A stretch of DNA of 64,000 bases, taken from assembly GCA_020086605.1 (NCBI GenBank), contig JACBWW010000050.1, positions 3,798,203-3,862,202 on the forward strand. Direction: 5' to 3'. The stretch's first letter is position 1. Each line of letters opens with the position of its first letter. Of this stretch, positions 58,301 through 64,000 are shown piece after piece. A program made the position numbers and the translations under genes. The notes beneath the pieces were generated by a model. That model searched no databases. It had not been told where the DNA came from and saw only the letters and a list, made by a program, of their open reading frames with translations. This stretch comes from Lanius collurio. Taxonomy: Eukaryota > Chordata > Aves > Passeriformes > Laniidae.

Positions 58301-60919
58301 AACAGCTAAAGTGTGTTTTGGATAGAAAAGCAAGAGAAAGCTCTAGGCAGGAGGGAAGGAAAAGGGGTGGATAAAAGGAGAGAGGGAAAGATCTAATAGA
58401 AGCGGATGCGGTGCAGTCTGGGATACAGTTCTGGCACGTCTCCAGAGGCCAAAGCAGTTCCTATAGGATGGAGGTTTTCTTTTAAAAATACTAATGGGCT
58501 GATTTGCAGAGCTGCCTGGCTCCCAGGTCTCCCACAGAAATTACTCCTCAAACATCATTAACATGTGTGCACTGCAGAGAAAGCCTTCCAAACATGACCC
58601 CGCAGCCTGACTGCGGCAGCCGACTCGAACAGTGCCCAAACGAGGGATGAGAAGGATCAGCCTCCCCTTGCCCGGGCACCACACACCACCCCCACAGGCT
58701 GGGGTTTGCAGTGTCATGGCTCAGGGCTGCCATGAGATCCACACACCTGGCTCTTACCTCTCCAGGCCACTGCCTCAGCCCCATGGGTTTGTGGTGTCCT
58801 CCAGGCCAGATGGTGCTGGTGGGAATCCTGATGTAGCCAAACATCGTGTCCCTTCCCTCTCCACCTGCCCTGTGCTTCCTCACCAAGCACACAAGGTCTC
58901 CCCTGGTGGGAGAAGACTGGGAAGATCTGTTCCTGAGGAAAGGAAGTGCTGTCAGTCAAACCACGTCCTCCAGCACTCTGAGACCCTGTGTCAAGACAAG
59001 AGGCCACAGCAGGCATAAGAACATGGCCACAGCCTTCCCCAGGGGAGGAGGGGGAAGCAAATGAGGATATCTGTGACTCTCTTCTTGCTGCAAGCCCTTT
59101 GATTACATTCAGCATCCCTAGGGATCTGCCTTCCATGATAATCTAGTCCTGCTTCACATCTGCTCTCCTCTTTGGGACTCAGCAGCAGCAAGTGATGATG
59201 GAACATACATGTGATTATGCATGTCAGGAGAATGAACTTCACTTTCTTTAAACTGTTTGCTTAATGAGTTCACAGTGGTAACCCACATCACAAGATACTG
59301 CAAACCTTCCTACTCCTCTCTGGACTATACTTGGCTTGATCATCCCTCTCTCCCAGCTGCCACTCCACTCAAACAACACATCTCAGTCTGATTAAGCTCT
59401 CCTTGCATGGACGCTCCCTTGTACTTTAAATCATGGACTCCATCTTTTGGAGGTTTCCTACACCTTTCCACCCAAAAGGGAGTCACAATTACAGAAGTGG
59501 TAATTTTAGAGAGAGAACTTCCCTCACCCTCCTGGTAACACATCTGATTCCTGGGACTGACCACCACTGAATGTGGGTGAGACATCCAAACCCCACACCA
59601 ACCCTGGCAAAGTGTCCCTTCCCACTATTCCAGGCACTGAGGAATCAACAAAACTGCTCATGCTGTACTTTTCAGGAGGTTGCTGGAAGGGTACTTTGTC
59701 AAATTACTGGAGGGACCAACAAGACACGTTCCAGAGCTTGGGGCTACTTGTATTTACTAGCAGAGCCACTGCTGAGTTTATATCTTATCTACAAAAACAA
59801 ACCCAGAAACCTCTCCATCCCAAGAGAGAGAAAACACCATTTGCACAGTACAATACAACACAACAATTCTCAGTGACATTGGCATGCTGAGCTTCCTTTT
59901 GCAACCTCCTGGTTAAGAAAAGTTCCAAAAAACGTGTGCTGTGCGATAAACAAAAGCAGAACAGCTGGAACTGCTGTGATACAGAATCCCGTTTCTCTGT
60001 AGTTATTTATAAACTCTTCTTTCCAATAGTTGGGAGCTTCATAAACAAGAGCAGATCAATACACCTGAAAAGGTAGAGGCTGATCAGAGGGAATTAGATG
60101 ACATTGGTGTATGCATCATTTGAAATAGGAAGAGAAGAGCTGATCAAAATGTGTAGGTCAGAAAGGCCTTTCTTTTTCCTTTTTTTTTCCCAACTAGATA
60201 TGTTCTCCATTTCCAAATAAAATTTTCTAAGTGCTTGTCTTAAAAAAAAAAAAAAGTTTATTTCCTTTTCTCATACCCAAGCTGAAGTAATTTCCGATTG
60301 GAAGATTTCCCACTGGAAAATGCCAGGAACCAAATTCATCGTGGCTTTGGGAAGGATGGCAGGGAGAAATCTGACTTGGGTCTTATTTTCCACTAATTTT
60401 TCACTCAAATCCAGTCACCGCCGTTTCAAAGCTGTTGAGCAAAAGAAAAGCAAAAGCATTCTGTTCCCAGCAGAAGCACTGCAGCTTTTGGACAGATGTG
60501 GTTATTCTTCATGTGCAAAAAACTTACGGGCTCCCAGCGGCTGAGACAGCCCGGAGATCACCCCCAGCCACGGGAATGAGAACACAGCGCCGGGGTTTCT
60601 CTTCTGAGAGGCCAGAAACTGTGTCCAACTCTCCAAGCTGCCTCAGAGCCACTTCCCCAAGCTGTCTGCCATCCAAATCAAATCACATCTGACTTCAGGC
60701 CAAGTTCAGGAAACTCGATTATCTTTCTCTCCCCTACGCGATGGGAGATGGCAGGTTGAGGAGAAAGAGGAGGAAGGAGTGAAAAATTAACACAAGCACT
60801 TAAGATGTTATGAAACTGCAATATGCATCTGTAGTCTGGCCCCTGGTCCTCCAGCCCATACATTATTTAACAGAAAAGAAAGCATAAATGAGCCAGAACA
60901 ATAGCTAGAGGGCGGGAAA
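58301..60919. other. Unique non-coding sequence
   Basis: Poly-A at 60242-60255 and a T-rich tract near 60172-60189. Frames up to 140 codons (58714-59136, minus) overlap others on the plus strand and are not credible. Confidence 0.5.
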
Positions 60920-60922
60920 GGA

Positions 60923-60958
60923 ATGTGTATATGTGTGTGTATATATATATATATATAT
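60923..60958. repeat. (TG)n/(TA)n microsatellite
   Basis: TGTGTATATGTGTGTGTATA followed by an uninterrupted (TA)n of about ten units. This is the only clear dinucleotide repeat in the window. Confidence 0.95.
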
Positions 60959-60959
60959 T

Positions 60960-61335
60960 TAATTCTTTAAACCATGCCCATTAGTTTTGTTTCTTATTTA
61001 GGATACTGCATTAATCATGCTAATATTTTACAGCCGGGCTGTACACTTTAGCCATTACTTTAATCAAAGCCATCAGCGTACCCAAGAACACGCTACCAGG
61101 TGGGAATAGCTGCTACCGCTCGCTGTTAATTACTTTGCATTTTACAGCAATCAGCAGCAGGGGCTGAGATCATAATAAATTCATGACTTATGGGTCCATA
61201 AAATCATTACCGTAGGAAAATATGTTTTATCAGGCATTCGTCGGGCTGCTGCTCAGAGAGAGATTTCTTGAAGGAAATGACACCCATGAAATTAAACCGA
61301 TCCTTGCAGTCAGCAGAAATGCTAATGTGGGCACA
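60960..61335. promoter_or_regulatory. Long enhancer-like conserved-element candidate
   Basis: GCATTAATCATGCTAATATT, TAGCCATTACTTTAATCAAA, GTTAATTACTTTGCATTTTA, ATCATAATAAATTCATGAC and AAATCATTACCGTAGG run through 370 bases. It mixes TAAT, TCF/LEF-like (ATCAAAG) and POU-like (TTTGCAT) cores with isolated CpGs. There is no repeat signature and no convincing frame. Confidence 0.36.
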
Positions 61336-61616
61336 AACAGAGCTGAGGCTTGTGCGGGGCGCAGGGAGGGGAAGATGGAGAAGGATTTTGCCTGGAAGGA
61401 GGGGAGGCACTGGGGGAAGGCTGCTCACCCCAGGATAGGCGGGACAGAGGGAGGACAGGGCACTGGCAGGAAAGGGAAGAACTAAGAGGAGGATGCAGGG
61501 CTGCTAAGGAGTCTCAGCATCATCACTGCCACAGCCTGAGCCTGCAGGAACATCGCTCCATGGGGCATCTCAGCACAGGGACACAAGGGAAAAGCTTACT
61601 CACACCCTTCAACAGA
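61336..61616. other. GC-rich unique sequence
   Basis: A purine-rich stretch (GGGGAAGATGGAGAAGGA and similar) with a plus-strand frame of 145 codons that runs into the CR1 at 61617, so it is not a gene. Confidence 0.45.
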
Positions 61617-61790
61617 AGAATCATAGAATCAGAGGCTGACCCGAGCTGGAAGCGACCCACAAGGACCATTGTGTCCAGCTCCTGGCCCTGCACAGAAGCC
61701 CAACACGAGACAGAGAGCATTGTCCTAACACTTCTTGAACCCTGGCAGAGAGGGATCCTGCCAGATAAAGACACATTGCTGAGCTGATGT
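61617..61790 (-). mobile_element. CR1 LINE 3' end, antisense
   Basis: GAATCATAGAATCAGAGGCT, CTGGAAGCGACCCACAAGGA, AGCATTGTCCTAACACTTCT and TGAACCCTGGCAGAG are the reverse complement of a CR1 3' end starting at its terminal octamer repeat. It appears to be a moderately young copy. Confidence 0.94.
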
Positions 61791-64000
61791 GCAGCAGCTT
61801 CATCAGCCCAGGTCACATTCCCTCTCCAATGGCAGTTTTCCAGAAGGAAAATCACAAAATCTCTTTGCCTAAATAATGACGCTGAGGGCTTTGCACACAG
61901 GGAACGGCAGCTTGGCCTGAACTCCCCATCCCCTAAAAGGGTCAGCCAAAGGCAGGAGCTTTAATTCAATCCCCTAAAAGCTCACACAGGTTCCATGGGA
62001 TGTGATCAGCACAGGACCTGCTCCACATTGAGCACAGCAATGCCATTGCAGTAACATCGAGGGAGGCAGCGAAATCAAGCAGTGCCAAATTGACATAAAG
62101 AAGCAATAAAGAAGCCTCAAGATTTGAGAAGCATGAAAGGAGCCTAAATGAACTTGCTGAATATTTCCTAAGTCTTTTCTGCACTTGCATAAAATCCCAT
62201 GGCACTTGCAGAGTCATTAGCCCTGACAGTTCCTAAAAAACAAACAATAAGTTCACTTCTGATTTTTTTTTCTTTCTTTCTTTTTTTCAATCTAAGATCA
62301 ACTGAGTTTTCTTTGGCAAGAAGCCACTGGCTCTTTAGAACTCTCGTGTTTCTTGGCCTGTGAAAATGAAAAAGTGAAATGCCAACTAGAAAATACCCTC
62401 AAAGTGTTAAATTGGCTAAGCCCTTGTTTTTTGCTGTTTGTTTCAGTCTGAAAATACTAAGGAAGCTCAGTCATAGCTGGTTTGTTTGGTTTATTCGCCT
62501 CTTCCAATTACACTGTGCAAACAGGGAACATTATTTAGTGTTATTTAAGCATGAAATTGTAACAGATCATTTTAAATATCAAGGCCCTAAAAATAAATCT
62601 TTCTATCAAGGCATAGCAGGTCTAGATCTACTAGTTTGCTAGCATCCACCAGGGTGGGCAGAGGATGGGAAAACCCCGGTGGAGAGCTCCATGTGAGAGA
62701 GATTTGTTCCTTTCCTTCCTGGGATTATGAAAGTCTGGGCAGTTGAGCTGCAGGACTGCACTGCTGGGGCTGGTATCTGAGGGAACACAGAATCAGAACC
62801 AACAGTGTGGGCAGAGCACACCTGATACCCCCAGAACATCCTGCACAGTGCCCTGGGCTCTCCCACTCCTGCAGAGCCCAGAGGAGCCACACAAGCCGAG
62901 AGTCTCCTGCGATCTCCAGGGAAGATCCCTCTGGGTCTCACCTCCGTGAGACATGGTCTGTAAGAGGGGGTTTGTTACTTCTTTCACCCCAGGTGGTTTT
63001 CCAGTTCTCAAAGGAACAGCTCTGTGTGGTGCCTGCATTCCCATTCCATGGAGAATGGGCCCCCACACCCTTATGGCTAAATCAGGATTCTTGGCCAGAA
63101 CACATCACAGTTCCCTCTCCATATTTCTTTTCCTTAAAATCCAGGGTAACATGGAAAAATACAGAGGGCACAGAACACCCAGCCCATGCTGGCCAAAAGG
63201 AGAACACGTGGACCTGCACTATGGGACATGCTCCCAAGTTGAAGCTTACCAGAGAATTTCGTACCATATCCCAATAATACACAGAAATAACTGCCAGAGA
63301 GATACATCAACCTGACACACCAACCTTCATCCAGATTCCATCTACCTTGGGCTTCACCAAAATGTCCTTTCTATCCTACCTGGGGCCCCAGAGCGAGCCT
63401 CAGAGCTCGGGTTGCAGAAACGCTGATGCCAAAACCTCCTGTGCAGCCCCATCAGCCACAGAAGATAACCCCAACCCCACTCCCCTGCCCTCCTTCCAGA
63501 CTGGTGCTGGATGAGGGGTGATGTGCCAACAAAAACTCTGTGCAGAACAAGCTGTGGGTAAGAGCAGGCTGTGGCAGAGCTCTGCTGTCCCCAGACATGC
63601 TGCTTTTCTTTGCACGCTGTCTTTACCTTAAGAAACCCCAATCACTCTAATCCCTGGGAGTAAATTGCTCCACACACAGCCCAGACAGCTGCTCGCTGCT
63701 TGGCTTTGCCAGCCTGGCTTCAGCCCTGGCTGAGGGAGGAAGGAGGAACCAAGACCTGCAGCCAGGTGCTCCATCAGCCCCTCAGGAGCTCCTAAGCAAC
63801 CAGGGCAAGCAAGCCACAGCCTCTCTGTGTGACAAACTGGCTTTCTTTGGGTTTGCCTCTCTCATCAATCCCTTTCCTACCTCTCCACGGAGCAAGAATG
63901 ATCCAAATCACACTTCAATCTCTCTGTGTGTCAACACTCTCCAAGATTCAGAAGGGCAACAAAGCACAGTGAGCCATAAGGAAAATGTTTGCCTGGAAAA
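61791..64000. other. Unique non-coding sequence to the right edge
   Basis: Includes a T-rich tract (62263-62288) and an AT-rich block (about 62440-62640, ATTATTTAGTGTTATTTAAG, AGATCATTTTAAATATC) that may be regulatory. The last kilobase is GC-moderate with no recognisable exon. Confidence 0.5.

Noticed and set aside
1..64000. CRISPR array, prokaryotic operon, endogenous retrovirus, tRNA or rRNA gene
   Set aside because: No regularly spaced direct repeats, paired LTRs, retroviral frames, or tRNA box A/B pairs were found by eye; the sequence is vertebrate intronic/intergenic in character.

Overview
The window looks like 64 kb of bird nuclear DNA. The strongest evidence is a sparse set of CR1 LINE fragments, recognisable in both orientations by their 3' ends (TTGGACTYGATGATC..., CCTTCCAACCC..., ATTCTATGATTCT). 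There is no Alu, L1 or bacterial-type gene density. Unique sequence is moderately GC-rich with few microsatellites, as on a small avian chromosome. The species cannot be named from the sequence. One ambiguous base (N) at 4296 marks this as assembly sequence.

The left edge (about 1-1100) is a strong CpG island. It carries one plausible first exon that ends at a good splice donor (GTGAGT at 153-158) and contains a Kozak-type ATG at 31. The gene, if plus-stranded, starts at or before the window edge. I could not recognise it from the short, low-complexity N-terminus. I found no other credible exon on either strand. Every longer open reading frame is an uninterrupted GC-rich stretch without recognisable protein character, or lies partly in a CR1. 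The simplest reading is that most or all of the rest is a very long first intron, or an intron plus intergenic DNA.

Layout: 1-1100 is the CpG island with exon 1. 1.1-6 kb is GC-rich intron start with a CpG-rich patch (1935-2190), a palindromic AP-1 type site (2504-2518) and an A-rich tract (5011-5090). 6-21 kb is mostly unique DNA with four CR1 pieces and several AT-rich TAAT-containing blocks. 20.2-20.4 kb is an internal CpG-rich patch. 21-39 kb is unique DNA with the two most enhancer-like AT-rich blocks (28.5-28.75 kb and 30.2-30.42 kb) and a diverged local duplication at 30.17/30.73 kb. 39-43 kb is a CR1 cluster. 44-47 kb holds two long enhancer-like blocks. 51-53.3 kb is a second cluster of older CR1 and other ancient repeats. 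56-61.4 kb has MIR-like and other ancient repeat traces, a perfect 22-nt hairpin (57041-57062) and another long enhancer-like block (60960-61335). 61.6 kb is the last CR1.

The main content of interest is therefore regulatory. A CpG-island promoter faces tens of kilobases of non-coding DNA with many short TAAT/ATTA-, TGATTTAA- and AP-1-bearing blocks, a pattern typical of developmental or neural genes with long, enhancer-rich introns. That reading is inference: conservation could not be tested here. I found no previously undescribed gene system, CRISPR array, viral element or RNA gene that I could support.
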